Positions 52,321-61,597 of a stretch of DNA of 64,000 nt are shown in pieces. Every line of letters starts with the position of its first letter. Positions within the stretch are counted from its first letter, which is position 1. Source of the stretch: JADFOI01 sp965218935 (GTDB lineage: Bacteria > Acidobacteriota > UBA6911 > RPQK01 > JADFOI01); NCBI GenBank assembly GCA_965218935.1, contig CBDCMH010000013.1, positions 29,777 through 93,776 of the forward strand, given 5' to 3'. The notes beneath the pieces are model-generated. The model made no database searches, had not been told where the DNA came from, and saw nothing but the letters and a program-made list of their open reading frames with translations. Made by a program: the position numbers and the translations under genes.

Positions 52321-53765
52321 CAGCCCGTGGTGGAAGTACATTTTCTGAGCTCAGGTGGTACCCACCGGTGGAAGCAGCGAAGGGATCGCTGAGTTGGGTT
52401 TTTCGGGCCAAGCAGCCGGAATCAGTCCGAACAGGCCCTTAAGACGCTTGAACAGCGACAAAATCAGTAGCATCAGGGCGCAAATCCGCCCCTGCAGACC
52501 CCGCGGCGTTCCCACACCCAGGCTCTGACGCATCAGCATCCCCAGATTGAAGGCGCTCACCTGGATCAGCAGTCGCTTCAACACATTCTCATGTCCCCGG
52601 ACATGCAGCCGTCTCATCCCTCCGCTCCCGTACAGATGCGCACAGGGTCGCTCCAGCTGCTCTCCTCGTTGCCGCAGCAGCCGCTGCCCTCGCTCTCCCC
52701 GGATGCGCCGCCGATTCGCATACACCGCTTCCTGCCCCTGCCGGTCTCCTCGCCAGCGTCGCTTCCCTCGCCTCGGTTCGCTCACATAGCTGCGCAGTCC
52801 CACCGCATCCAGGTCCACCATCCGCTGCGTGCTGTGATACCCCTTGTCGGCCACCACCTCTTCGATGCCTCGTCCCTCCGGCAGCGCTTGTTCCACCTTC
52901 TCGGCCGCTTCCGTCAGGGTCTTCACCATGGTCTGCGTGTCCCCTTGATCGGCTCCCTGTACCGTCACCGAGACAATCGCTCCGGTCTCCAGATCCACTG
53001 CATGCTCCGCCTTGTGCGCCAGGTGCGTCCGCCCGTCCTTCATTCTGGTAATCCGCGCATCCGCATCATGCGGGTGCTTCCAAACCCGGTTCGATCCTTT
53101 GCCCGTGCGCTTGCGGTCCAGTTTGGCCAGATCTTCCCGTCGCGGCGTCTCAATCCCGGAGGCTTTCGCCAGCTCCATCAAAAACTCTTCATACCCCTGC
53201 TCGCTGTCCCGGCGCACGATGCTGCGCAGCGCTGCATTCGCTTCCAGCGTAGTGGCATCGATGCCGATCGTCTTGCCCCGCAGCAGGCCGCTCGCCCCGA
53301 TCCGCTTCAGTACCCAGTCAAAGACTGCTTCGTGGGTAGCCACATCGATCAGTCGTCGGGTTCGGGAGATCGTGGAGTGATCAGACGGCGACTCGCTCAG
53401 TTTCAATCCCAGAAACTCTCGCAGTGCCAGAGAATCAGCTGCTCTCCAGGCTATTCCTCGTTCCGATCCGATCCCTTCGAAATACCCCACCAGCAGCAGC
53501 CGAAAGTACACTCCCGGAGCCAGGCTCGGTCGCCCCATCTTGTCTGCATAGAACTTCGCACACAGTCCCTCCACGAAGTCGTCAAAGCCGTGTTCGTTGA
53601 AAAGGCCATTCAGTCTTTCGTAGAAGGGATGGCCGGCGGTGCGGGGCAGCTCACTGGTGGCGACCCACAGGTCTTCTTGCTGTCGACGTTTCTTTTTCCC
53701 CATTGCCATGGGGTCACTCTAGTGTCGCTGTGTGACCCCTTATCCTCGACTTTCACCACGGACTG
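52321..53765 (-). mobile_element. IS1182/IS5-like element with CTAG target duplication
   Basis: Terminal repeats CAGCCCGTGGTGGAAGT (left) and, reverse-complemented, CAGTCCGTGGTGAAAGT (right). CTAG is on both sides (52317-52320, 53766-53769). Deleting the element plus one CTAG gives an uninterrupted HUH-transposase frame reading HWLLSLGEIFPEVPRG across the junction, which confirms the ends. Confidence 0.92.
52351..53709 (-). CDS. IS1182/IS5-like transposase
   Basis: 452 residues. N-terminal DUF772 domain (GRPSLAPGVYFRLLLVGYFE, RAADSLALREFLGL, PSDHSTISRTRR); DDE core with IGIDATTLEANAALRSIVRR (first Asp), VVADKGYHSTQRMV (second Asp) and a region VKRLLIQVSAFNLGMLMRQ following. The frame is intact. 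The tail (SLLPPVGTT) ends inside the left part of the IS. The ATG has no strong ribosome site visible. Confidence 0.9.
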   Translation of the reverse strand: MAMGKKKRRQQEDLWVATSELPRTAGHPFYERLNGLFNEHGFDDFVEGLCAKFYADKMGRPSLAPGVYFRLLLVGYFEGIGSERGIAWRAADSLALREFLGLKLSESPSDHSTISRTRRLIDVATHEAVFDWVLKRIGASGLLRGKTIGIDATTLEANAALRSIVRRDSEQGYEEFLMELAKASGIETPRREDLAKLDRKRTGKGSNRVWKHPHDADARITRMKDGRTHLAHKAEHAVDLETGAIVSVTVQGADQGDTQTMVKTLTEAAEKVEQALPEGRGIEEVVADKGYHSTQRMVDLDAVGLRSYVSEPRRGKRRWRGDRQGQEAVYANRRRIRGERGQRLLRQRGEQLERPCAHLYGSGGMRRLHVRGHENVLKRLLIQVSAFNLGMLMRQSLGVGTPRGLQGRICALMLLILSLFKRLKGLFGLIPAAWPEKPNSAIPSLLPPVGTT

Positions 53766-54110
53766 CTAGGGGAGATCTTTCCTGAAGTGCCCCGCGGGCA
53801 GGTTGATCAGCACTACCGGGCCCGGCTCTTGTATCGAGGCGCCTTGCCCAAGGAGTCTGGAGGGAGAGTGATTCCAGAGCAAATCCTTCGTGAGGAGGAA
53901 GCCCGAGGTTTTTGCAGGCGGGGCTTGTATCTAAGGCAGCTGCGATATTTTACAGATGGGCTTGTTGTGGGAAGCGAAGAAGGCGTCCGTGAATGGATTA
54001 CTCGGCTCAGGCGCCAAGGCAGCTACTTACGCCGACGCCACCCCATCTTTCACGGAGGACTCACCTGTCTTAGGGAACAGCGTTCCCTTGCTGTTCATAC
54101 GCGTACCTGA
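53766..54110 (+). pseudogene. HUH (Y1, RAYT/IS200-like) transposase, 3' part
   Basis: Continues the frame of the fragment ending at 52320: GEIFPEVPRGQVDQHYRARLL, then EQILREEEARGF and the C-terminal block LRYFTDGLVVGSEEGVREW found in longer RAYT-type proteins. The rejoined protein would be about 308 residues. Alone it lacks the catalytic centre. Confidence 0.85.
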
Positions 54111-54487
54111 AGGCGACACGTTTCGTAGAAAAGTCTCTCAACCAATCGAGTTGTACCAAGGCCCTCCCCACGACATGCGGATAGATTAAATCCTGACATC
54201 AATCCGCAACAACGCTCATCCAGAATCCATCTATGACTACTTTTGCTGGCGAGATAAGGTCCTTATCTTCTTGGAGGAGCGCACCTTCCCAAAAGACTTC
54301 TGCCCCCTTTCCGGAAGGTCCTTTCCGATCTTTATGTTCATCTGCCCGATCGGTGGGCACCAAGATTTCTGGATGACCAAAGCCGGTCATGTTTTACCTC
54401 CCTCTTTCGATGGTTAGGAATCGCCCAGGTGACAGACATCGTACCTTGGTTGCAAGACTAAGAGTTTCGCCACAAATAGCACCGTGT
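54111..54487. other. Gene-free stretch between the split transposase and mnmG
   Basis: 377 bp without a supported frame; a 63-codon minus-strand frame (54199-54390) lacks any motif or ribosome site. No copy of repeat families A, B or C is visible here. Confidence 0.55.
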
Positions 54488-56353
54488 TTATGGAGCGCGA
54501 CTCTTAGGCAAGTGAATGCTCAGGATGGAAATCGCCGCGGGCGTGATGCCGGGAACCCGTGAGGCTTGGCCCAGGGTATCGGGTTTCACCTGGCCCAATC
54601 GCTCCACCACTTCGCGCGAAAGCCCGGCAACTTCTTTATAATTGAATCCGGCCGGAATGGGGCGGCTTTCAAGTGATTGCAGCCGCTCGACATCGCGCAG
54701 TTGCTGGAGGATATAGCCCTCATATTTGACTTGCGTCTCAACGACATGGCGCTCTTCGTGGCTCAAGGCCAAACCGTTCTCCGCCAACACTTCGCTGAGA
54801 TCCTCGATCTGGACTTCGGGCCGCTTCAGAATCTGTTGAAAGGGGATTCCGGCCTCCAGCCCGAACTTACTCTGGAGCCCTCCAAAGGAACTCTTATGTT
54901 TCCGTAAACTACTGCATTTAACGAAATTATAGGCACGATCAATGCGGGCCCACTTTTCCTGAAAGCGCTGGTAGGTGGGTTTGGGAACCAAGCCCAAACG
55001 GAGACCATGGGGCATCAACCGCCGATCAGCGTTATCGATACGAAGCAGGAGTCGATACTCCGCCCGCGAAGTGAACATCCGGTAGGGCTCATCGATCCCG
55101 CGAGTGACCAAGTCGTCGATCAAAATACCGATATAGGAATGAGAGCGACTCAGCACAAAGGGTTCTTTGCCAAGAGCCTTTGAAGCGGCGTTTATGCCAG
55201 CGATCAGACCCTGAGCAGCAGCCTCCTCGTAGCCAGTGGTGCCGTTAATTTGCCCCGCCAGATAAAGCCCCTCGACTTTTTTGGTGGCCAGCGTCGCATG
55301 CAGCTGGGTAGGTTGAACGAAGTCGTATTCTACAGCGTATCCGGGGCGAACCATGAGGGCTCGCTCAAATCCTTGGATGTGATCGAGCATGAGGCGCTGT
55401 ACGTCCAAAGGCATACTTGTGGAGAGACCATTGATGTAAATGGTGTTGGAGCTGAGACTTTCCGGCTCAAGAAACAGTTGGTGTTGGCTTCGGCCAGAGA
55501 ATTTGACGATTTTGTCCTCAATCGAAGGGCAGTAGCGGGGCCCGATCCCAACAATTTCTCCGCCGTAAAGGGGGCTGCGGTGAAGATTATCCCTGATGAT
55601 TCGGTGTACCTGTTCGTTAGTATGGGCGATCCAACAGGGTACCTGCGGTTGAGAGAGGTCATTGCTGCGAAACGAGAAAAACGTTGGTGTTTCATCCCCA
55701 ACCTGAACCTCGAAAGCGGAAAAGTCGATGCTTTCCCGCTCAAGACGGGGCGGGGTGCCGGTTTTTAGGCGGCCCATGTCAAAACCAATGCCCAGGACCG
55801 ACTCGGCGAGCCGCACAGAAGCTTTCTCGCCCGATCGGCCAGCCGCAAATTTGTGTTCACCCATATGGCACAGCCCGTTCAGGAAGGTGCCCGTGGTAAG
55901 GATAACGGCCGCGCAGCCAATTCGGCGGCCGTCATCGGTCTCAATGGCCACCACCCGACCCCTGTCCCGGACAATGGCTACTATCTCAGCTTGCTCCAGG
56001 CTGAGTCCGACCTGTTTGCGAAGAAGTTTCTGCATCTCCTTTCGGTAGAGCTCTTTGTCGCACTGCGCCCGCGGGGCCTGGACTGCCGGCCCTCGGCTGC
56101 GATTGAGAAGGCGAAACTGGATACCAGTACGGTCTGCGACCTCGGCCATAACGCCGCCGAGCGCATCGATTTCTCGCACCAAATGTCCCTTAGCGATGCC
56201 CCCGATGGAAGGATTGCAAGACATTTGTGCGATCATTTTTTGGTTCAGGGTGAACAAGCCGGTCTTTACTCCCATTCGCGCTGCAGCCACGGCAGCCTCG
56301 CAGCCCGCGTGACCCCCTCCAATGACGATCACGTCGTAATAGGTCTCAGCCAT
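54488..56353 (-). CDS. mnmG: tRNA uridine-5-carboxymethylaminomethyl modification enzyme MnmG (GidA)
   Basis: 621 residues. FAD site VIVIGGGHAGCEAAVAAARMG at the N-terminus, NPSIGGIAKGHLVREIDALGG, RGPAVQAPRAQCDK, and TGTFLNGLCHMG; the C-terminal GidA-associated helical part ends LSIHLPKSRAP. Works with MnmE on wobble uridine. Complete. Divergent from selD, sharing a 113-bp gap. Confidence 0.97.
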   Translation of the reverse strand: MAETYYDVIVIGGGHAGCEAAVAAARMGVKTGLFTLNQKMIAQMSCNPSIGGIAKGHLVREIDALGGVMAEVADRTGIQFRLLNRSRGPAVQAPRAQCDKELYRKEMQKLLRKQVGLSLEQAEIVAIVRDRGRVVAIETDDGRRIGCAAVILTTGTFLNGLCHMGEHKFAAGRSGEKASVRLAESVLGIGFDMGRLKTGTPPRLERESIDFSAFEVQVGDETPTFFSFRSNDLSQPQVPCWIAHTNEQVHRIIRDNLHRSPLYGGEIVGIGPRYCPSIEDKIVKFSGRSQHQLFLEPESLSSNTIYINGLSTSMPLDVQRLMLDHIQGFERALMVRPGYAVEYDFVQPTQLHATLATKKVEGLYLAGQINGTTGYEEAAAQGLIAGINAASKALGKEPFVLSRSHSYIGILIDDLVTRGIDEPYRMFTSRAEYRLLLRIDNADRRLMPHGLRLGLVPKPTYQRFQEKWARIDRAYNFVKCSSLRKHKSSFGGLQSKFGLEAGIPFQQILKRPEVQIEDLSEVLAENGLALSHEERHVVETQVKYEGYILQQLRDVERLQSLESRPIPAGFNYKEVAGLSREVVERLGQVKPDTLGQASRVPGITPAAISILSIHLPKSRAP

Positions 56354-56454
56354 AGCGAATGATTATACGACAACGGACAGTCGCCGTCCGGGCATCTCAC
56401 TCAAGATTAAAGAGCACGAGGAGAACAGCGGCAGAGAATAGCTCGAGCATGCGA

Positions 56455-56460
56455 TATAAT
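56455..56460 (+). promoter_or_regulatory. selD -10 box, probably leaderless transcript
   Basis: TATAAT ends six bases before ATG 56467, which places the expected transcription start at or next to the A of the start codon. No ribosome site can be fitted. A weak -35 at best. Confidence 0.5.
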
Positions 56461-56466
56461 GAGCCG

Positions 56467-57513
56467 ATGCTGTTTCGTAAGAAGAAGCGCTTGACAGAGT
56501 TGGTCGATTGCGCCGGTTGAGCTTCAAAGCTAGCACCGGAGGTGCTACACAGAGCTCTGGCTGAGATCAACGTCTATAAAGACCCCAGTGTATTGGTAGG
56601 CTTCGACAAGGCCGACGATGCAGGAGTGTATCGCTTGGATGCTCAGACTGCAGTTGTCCAAACGGTGGACTTCTTTACGCCTATCGTGGATGACCCTTTC
56701 ATCTACGGGGAAATCGCGGCAGCCAACTCGTTGAGCGATATTTATGCCATGGGCGGCACCCCCCGCTTTGCTCTTTCCATCGTGTGCTTTCCCAAGGATA
56801 AATTGGAGGAGGAGGTTCTGCATGAAATCCTACGCGGAGGCACCGGGAAAATGAAAGAGGCCCAAGTCCCGGTGATCGGTGGGCATTCTGTTGAAGATCA
56901 GGAAATCAAATTCGGTTACTGTGTGACGGGCCTGATCAATCCGGACAAGATCTACCGCAACAGTGGCGCCAAGCCCGGCGACGTGCTGCTGCTCACTAAA
57001 CCCTTGGGAACAGGAATCATCGCCACCGGCATCAAGTTCCAAAAGACTTCCCCCGACATCACCCAAAATGCGGTTGAGTGGATGAAAAAACTGAATGCCG
57101 CCGCCCGCGACGGAATGGAACAGTTCCATATTCACTCCGTGACCGATATCACGGGCTATGGTCTTATCGGTCACGCTTATGAGATGGCCCAGGCGAGTGG
57201 CGCCACACTTGTTTTCAGCGCTGAGAAGGTTCCAGTGATCGAAGGGACTGAAGAATTGGCGAAACGGGGAATGCTTCCCGGGGGCATTGAGTCGAATCGC
57301 CGCTATGTCGGGGATTCGATCGTTTGGGATGGCGTTTCCTCGCTCCGCCAGCAGATCATGCTTGATCCCCAAACTTCCGGGGGGCTGCTGATAAGCCTAC
57401 CGGAAAACGAGGCGGGGCAATTGGCGGGGGTTTTAAAAGCAGAGGGATTCTTGGGAGAGGTCATCGGCCGCGTTTCTGATTTGGAGGACACACATATTCG
57501 GGTGGAGCAATGA
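56467..57513 (+). CDS. selD: Selenide water dikinase containing selenocysteine
   Basis: 348 residues if the in-frame TGA at 56518-56520 is read as selenocysteine. Makes selenophosphate from selenide and ATP. The segment DCAG-U-ASKLAPEVLHRAL aligns with the AGCGCK active site: Sec18 stands for the catalytic Cys and Lys21 for the essential Lys. Downstream motifs: DDAGVYRL, VQTVDFFTPIVDDPFIYGEIAAANSLSDIYAMGG, GGHSVED. The part after the TGA alone (from GTG 56542) would lack the active site. A SECIS-like hairpin follows the TGA. The stop overlaps the next gene's start (ATGA). Confidence 0.95.
56531..56547 (+). promoter_or_regulatory. SECIS-like hairpin in selD
   Basis: TAGCACC (56531-56537) pairs perfectly with GGTGCTA (56541-56547) around the loop GGA. 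The loop lies 17 nt after the UGA and begins with G, matching the general form of bacterial SECIS elements recognised by SelB. Confidence 0.8.
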
Positions 57514-58310
57514 TCTCCTTGCTGCGGCTTTTTCTTCTTCCCTGTCTCCTCGCCTCGTGCGCAGTGCCTCAGACCCCGCCAACCTTAGATGAGATTGCCA
57601 AAGGGCAGGTCGAGGTTGTGGATCTGGGATATGCCTTGAATGAGGCGAACCCCTATTGGCCAGGGGAGGGGTACTCGCCGTTTCATTTCGAAATCCTGGC
57701 CGCGCTGGAAGCCGATGGGGTTTACTCGGGCGCTTTCTCCATGGCGGAGCACTTGGGAACACACCTGGATGCACCGAATCACTTTGAGGCTGGACAACCG
57801 TCGGTTGACCAGATCAAGCTGGAAGATCTCGTAGCGCCCCTTGTGGTTGTGGACATCCGAGAGGTTTGCCAGTCTAATCCAGATTATCGTCTGACTCGAG
57901 AAGATCTCGAAGCCTGGGAAGAGCAACATGGGCAGATCCCCTCCGGATCGGCCGTATTTGCGCTAACCGGCTGGGGGCAGTACTGGGATGAGTACGAACA
58001 CTATAAGAACCAGGATGCATCGGGGCAACTGCACTTCCCGGGATTCTCACAAGCCGCCGCGCTTTTTCTTGTCGAAGAGAGAGCCATTAAGGGGATTGGC
58101 ATCGATACGCTCAGTGTAGATTTCGGCCTTTCCGTTGATTTTTCCGTCCATCACATCGTCAACGGCGCAACTGCTTAGCACATCGAAAATGCGGCAAATC
58201 TCGATCGGATTCCCCTTTCGGGAGCTTGGGTCATTATTGCTCCCATCAAGATCGAGGAAGGGCCGGGTGGCCCTGCTCGAGTTTGGGCGGTATTCCGGGA
58301 CCTTCCTTGA
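57510..58310 (+). pseudogene. Exported cyclase-family (kynurenine-formamidase-like) hydrolase with in-frame amber codon
   Basis: Starts ATGA-overlapped with selD. Lipoprotein-like signal (LFLLPCLLASCA), then the metal site HLGTHLDAPNHFEAGQPSVDQI, ALTGWGQYWDEYEHY, and the C-terminal DFSVHHIVNGATA, followed by TAG at 58176-58178. The same frame goes on HIENAANLDRIPLSGAWVII then APIKIEEGPGGPARVWAVF to TGA 58310, which is the normal family ending (ENxANLDxLP...GAPARVxA). So either the last 44 residues are lost by a nonsense mutation or the codon is read through. Repeat A4 follows. Confidence 0.8.
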
Positions 58311-58324
58311 GTTCACCTTCCAAC

Positions 58325-58372
58325 CCCGCTCACAGCAGACGCCATCGTACTTATGGAACGAGGCGCTCGATT
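58325..58372. repeat. Family A partial copy A4
   Basis: In reverse complement GCCTCGTTCCATAAGTACGATGGCGTCTGCTG, matching the left half of copy A2 with a few changes; the other half is missing. Lies between the cyclase and a small minus-strand gene. Confidence 0.6.
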
Positions 58373-58395
58373 GAAGATTTGCAAATGGTATGGAT

Positions 58396-58656
58396 TTACT
58401 CGGGAGCGATCTTGAGAGACTTGAGAAATTTCTCGTCGTGGGTACTGAGCTTAAGGCGGACTGTCGGCTGCTTCGGAGTTGGTGAGGATTCTTCTTTACG
58501 GTTGAAGCCAATGGTTGCTTCAATAATTAAGAAAACATCGTAACCCACATCTCGGATGGCCTGGATAGCATCATTAACTTGAGAGGATTCGGTGAGAGTT
58601 TGATTGATGGCAATCTCTAGTTTCTTCCGATGCCCTTTGAGCTCCTCGCCTTGCAT
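58396..58656 (-). CDS. Small conserved-looking hypothetical protein
   Basis: 86 residues: helical N-terminus (EELKGHRKKLEIAINQTLTESSQVNDAIQ), then VGYDVFLIIEATIGF and a C-terminal RLKLSTHDEKFLKSLKI. Composition and regular heptad pattern suggest a real soluble protein; no named family is recognised. ATG 58656 has a weak upstream GGGA. Faces the cyclase tail to tail. Confidence 0.6.
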   Translation of the reverse strand: MQGEELKGHRKKLEIAINQTLTESSQVNDAIQAIRDVGYDVFLIIEATIGFNRKEESSPTPKQPTVRLKLSTHDEKFLKSLKIAPE

Positions 58657-58734
58657 TTGAATCAGGTCCCTTCGCTCTGCTAATATCCGAATTCACCCTT
58701 AAAATCATGATACCAAACTCCGACCTGATGTAAA

Positions 58735-60333
58735 GTGGAAATCAGCTCCCGAACAGAAGGGTCCTTGTCCAAACAGAAGAAGTCCCGAGCAATAGTCTAT
58801 CGCCCTGAAGACGCAGCGTTCCTGGATTACAAGAAAGATCTAGGGGAGCCTGGGGGCTATCCCTTCACCCGGGGAATTTATCCCGAGATGTACCGCACCC
58901 GTCTCTGGACCATGCGGCAGTACGCCGGATACGCTAGTGCCGAAGAATCCAATCGGCGTTATCGTTACCTCCGCTCTCAAGGTGCAACAGGATTGTCTGT
59001 AGCCTTTGACCTCCCGACCCAGCTTGGGCTCGATTCAGATCACTCGCTTGCGGCAGGAGAAGTTGGGAAGGTGGGTGTTGCCATCGACAGCCTTGAAGAT
59101 ATGGAACGGTTGTTTGAGGGGATCCCGCTGTCAGAGGTGTCGACTTCCATGACCATCAATGCCACCGCCTGCATACTGCTGGCGATGTATTTGGTGGTAG
59201 CCGGGAAGAAGGGTGAGAAGTGGAAAGATCTTCGGGGCACAGTCCAAAACGATATCCTCAAGGAGTATATCGCCCGAGGCACATACATTTATCCTCCACA
59301 GGCCTCGCTGCGGATCGTTACCGACATTTTTTCCTTCTGCAGCAAGGAAGTGCCCCGCTGGAACACCATTTCAATCAGTGGCTACCATATCCGAGAGGCT
59401 GGTTGCACCGCAGCTCAGGAAATCGCCTTTACCCTCGCCAATGGAGAGACCTATGTTCAGGCCGCTGTCCAAGCCGATCTACAGATCGACGAATTTTCCT
59501 CTCGGCTCTCGTTTTTCTTCAACGCATACAAGACCTTTTTTGAGGAGGTGGCGAAGTTCAGGGCCGCCCGCCGACTTTGGGCCCGCCTGATGCGAGATCG
59601 GCTGGGCGCTCGTCGCCCAGAGTCTTGGATGTTACGCTTCCACGCCCAGACTGCAGGAAGCACTCTCAGCCCCCGGAGTCCAGAAAACAATGTTGTGCGC
59701 GTGACCCTGCAAGCCCTTTCGGCGGTGCTGGGAGGGGCCCAGTCGCTCCACACCAACTCCAAGGATGAAGCCCTGGCTTTGCCCACCCGACAGGCAGCGC
59801 TCCTGGCTCTCAGGACCCAGCAAGTTTTGGCCTATGAAAGCGGAGTCGCCCAGGTCGCGGATCCCCTGGGTGGGAGTTGGTATGTAGAAAAGCTAACCCA
59901 AGATTTGGAGGAAGAGGCCGAAGCCTACCTGGAAAAGATTGGCTCCCTGGGAGGGATGCTCCAAGCCATTGAGTCTGGCTACGTTCAAAGAGAGATTCAA
60001 GAGGCTGCCTATAAACAGCAAACGCGTCTGGAAGCAGGCGATGAAATCGTTGTGGGCGTCAACCGCTTTGAGAGCGAGGAAGCCCCCATCGAAGTGCTGC
60101 GTATTGATCCTGAAGTTGGTCGGCGGCAGTCTCACCGGCTCAAAACTCTGCGCAATAGCCGTGACGCGAGTCAAGTCCATGGCGCCCTGGAAAAGATTCG
60201 CCAAGTTGCTCGAGGGCAAGCGAACCTGATGCCCACGATCATCGCAGCTGTGGAGGTCTATGCCACGGTGGGGGAAATCGCTGATGCCATGAGGGATGTC
60301 TTTGGAGAACACAAGGAAACCATTGTTATATAA
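58735..60333 (+). CDS. Methylmalonyl-CoA mutase large (catalytic) subunit, no B12 domain
   Basis: 532 residues from GTG 58735 (start uncertain). TIM-barrel mutase: YPFTRGIYPEMYRTRLWTMRQYAGYAS, ATGLSVAFDLPTQLGLDSDH, STSMTINATACILLAMY, GTVQNDILKEYIARGTYIYP, and ISGYHIREAGCTAAQEIAF. The Tyr and substrate residues of methylmalonyl-CoA mutase are in this set, favouring it over isobutyryl- or ethylmalonyl-CoA mutases, though by eye this is not certain. The cobalamin-binding domain must be on a separate small subunit not in this window. Followed by moeA. Confidence 0.9.
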   Translation: MEISSRTEGSLSKQKKSRAIVYRPEDAAFLDYKKDLGEPGGYPFTRGIYPEMYRTRLWTMRQYAGYASAEESNRRYRYLRSQGATGLSVAFDLPTQLGLDSDHSLAAGEVGKVGVAIDSLEDMERLFEGIPLSEVSTSMTINATACILLAMYLVVAGKKGEKWKDLRGTVQNDILKEYIARGTYIYPPQASLRIVTDIFSFCSKEVPRWNTISISGYHIREAGCTAAQEIAFTLANGETYVQAAVQADLQIDEFSSRLSFFFNAYKTFFEEVAKFRAARRLWARLMRDRLGARRPESWMLRFHAQTAGSTLSPRSPENNVVRVTLQALSAVLGGAQSLHTNSKDEALALPTRQAALLALRTQQVLAYESGVAQVADPLGGSWYVEKLTQDLEEEAEAYLEKIGSLGGMLQAIESGYVQREIQEAAYKQQTRLEAGDEIVVGVNRFESEEAPIEVLRIDPEVGRRQSHRLKTLRNSRDASQVHGALEKIRQVARGQANLMPTIIAAVEVYATVGEIADAMRDVFGEHKETIVI

Positions 60334-60358
60334 AGATGCCTAGCCGAGAGAGGAGCCC

Positions 60359-61597
60359 ATGCTAACCTACGAGGAAGCACTTCAAGAAGTTCTCAAGCAG
60401 GTTCCAGAGCCGAGAGCGGTTCGCGTTCCCTTGCGGAAAAGCCTGGGTCACGTCCTGGCTCATCCGGTATTGGCTGATCTTGACTTGCCTCCTTTCAAGA
60501 AGTCTTTTGTTGACGGTTATGCAGTGCGCAGCCAGGATGCCGTCACGGCTCCTGTGAAGCTTGAAGTTGTTGGGGTGGTCGCTGCTGGCAGTCAAAGCCA
60601 GCCCCAGGTCGGGGCTGGCAAAGCGGTTCAAATCATGACGGGAGCGGCAGTCCCGCCAGGCGCCGATGCCGTGCAGATGATCGAGAAAACCCGTTCTTGC
60701 GCCTCCGAGATGGTGGAATTGCTTGAGCCAGTGGTCGAGGGAGAGAACGTCGCCGTGCAAGGCAATGAAGTGCGGCGGGGAGAGACGGTTCTGGCTTCCG
60801 GGAGAGTGCTGGGAGCCGCAGAGACAGGTGTTCTGGCAACCTTTGGCCAAAAGGAAGTGGAAGTCTATGCGGCTCCCACGGTGGTTGTCATTCCCACCGG
60901 CGATGAGATCATCGAGGTGGAAGAAAATCCGGCCTTTAGTCAAATTCGCAACTCTAATGCCTATACTTTGTGGGCACAGTGCCACAGGTTGGGGCTGGAG
61001 GCGAAGGTTTTCCCTGTGACGCCGGACGATCCTGAGCGCACCCAGGAAGCGGTGTCTCAAGGTTTGCACTATGACCTTCTTCTTTTCAGCGGCGGCGTCT
61101 CCATGGGCGAATACGATTACGTTCCTCGAATATTGGCAGAAGAAGAGGTCCACATCGTCGTGCAGAAGGCTGCCATCAAGCCAGGCAAACCGATCGTGGT
61201 GGGGCGAAAAGGTGATCATCTAATCTTTGGACTTCCGGGGAATCCCGTGTCCGCTTTTGTCACCTTCGAACTTTTTGTTCGGCCGGCTGTTCGTCACTGG
61301 ATGGGGTTTCAAAGCCCGGGCCTACCGAGGGTCTGGGGAGAGTTAGTCCGCGAGACAGGGCAAAAACCCGGGAGGAAGTTCTTTAAGCAGGCAAGGACAT
61401 TCTGGACAGGAGACAAGTTTGGGGTGGAGCCTATCGAGACCAAGGGCTCGGCTGATTTGGTGGCCTTTTCCTCGGCCAACTCGCTCATGATCTTGGAGGC
61501 GGATGTGACACATCTGCCGGCTGGCGAGCGAGTGGAGGTCATTTTGTTAGATAATTACTTTGATGAAGGAAACAAAGACAAAGCTAACGCACGTTGA
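60359..61597 (+). CDS. moeA: Molybdopterin molybdenumtransferase MoeA
   Basis: 412 residues. Inserts Mo into adenylylated molybdopterin. PPFKKSFVDGYAVRSQD, IMTGAAVPPGADAVQMIEKT, VVIPTGDEIIE, SNAYTL, LLFSGGVSMGEYDYV, and GLPGNPVSAFVTFELFVRP are the family blocks. GAGAGGAG precedes the ATG. Overlaps moaC by 38 bp. Together with moaC and the selenocysteine genes it is consistent with use of a Sec-containing molybdoenzyme such as formate dehydrogenase, none of which is visible here (inference). Confidence 0.96.
   Translation: MLTYEEALQEVLKQVPEPRAVRVPLRKSLGHVLAHPVLADLDLPPFKKSFVDGYAVRSQDAVTAPVKLEVVGVVAAGSQSQPQVGAGKAVQIMTGAAVPPGADAVQMIEKTRSCASEMVELLEPVVEGENVAVQGNEVRRGETVLASGRVLGAAETGVLATFGQKEVEVYAAPTVVVIPTGDEIIEVEENPAFSQIRNSNAYTLWAQCHRLGLEAKVFPVTPDDPERTQEAVSQGLHYDLLLFSGGVSMGEYDYVPRILAEEEVHIVVQKAAIKPGKPIVVGRKGDHLIFGLPGNPVSAFVTFELFVRPAVRHWMGFQSPGLPRVWGELVRETGQKPGRKFFKQARTFWTGDKFGVEPIETKGSADLVAFSSANSLMILEADVTHLPAGERVEVILLDNYFDEGNKDKANAR

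Noticed and set aside
52591..53769. 392-codon plus-strand frame
   Set aside because: Antisense to the IS1182-like transposase, Arg/Ser/Pro-rich, with no motif; the minus-strand frame has the DDE and DUF772 motifs.
55250..55768. 172-codon plus-strand frame
   Set aside because: Antisense to mnmG; no start context.
31935..58178. Reassignment of UAG to an amino acid in this organism
   Set aside because: Many intact genes here end in TAG at the expected place (VWFA protein, CBM9-like, hinT, pheA, HU, dnaN) and prfA (RF1) is intact, so UAG is a normal stop; the two ambers are local events.
60362..61219. 285-codon minus-strand frame
   Set aside because: Antisense to moeA, whose own frame has the complete family motif set.
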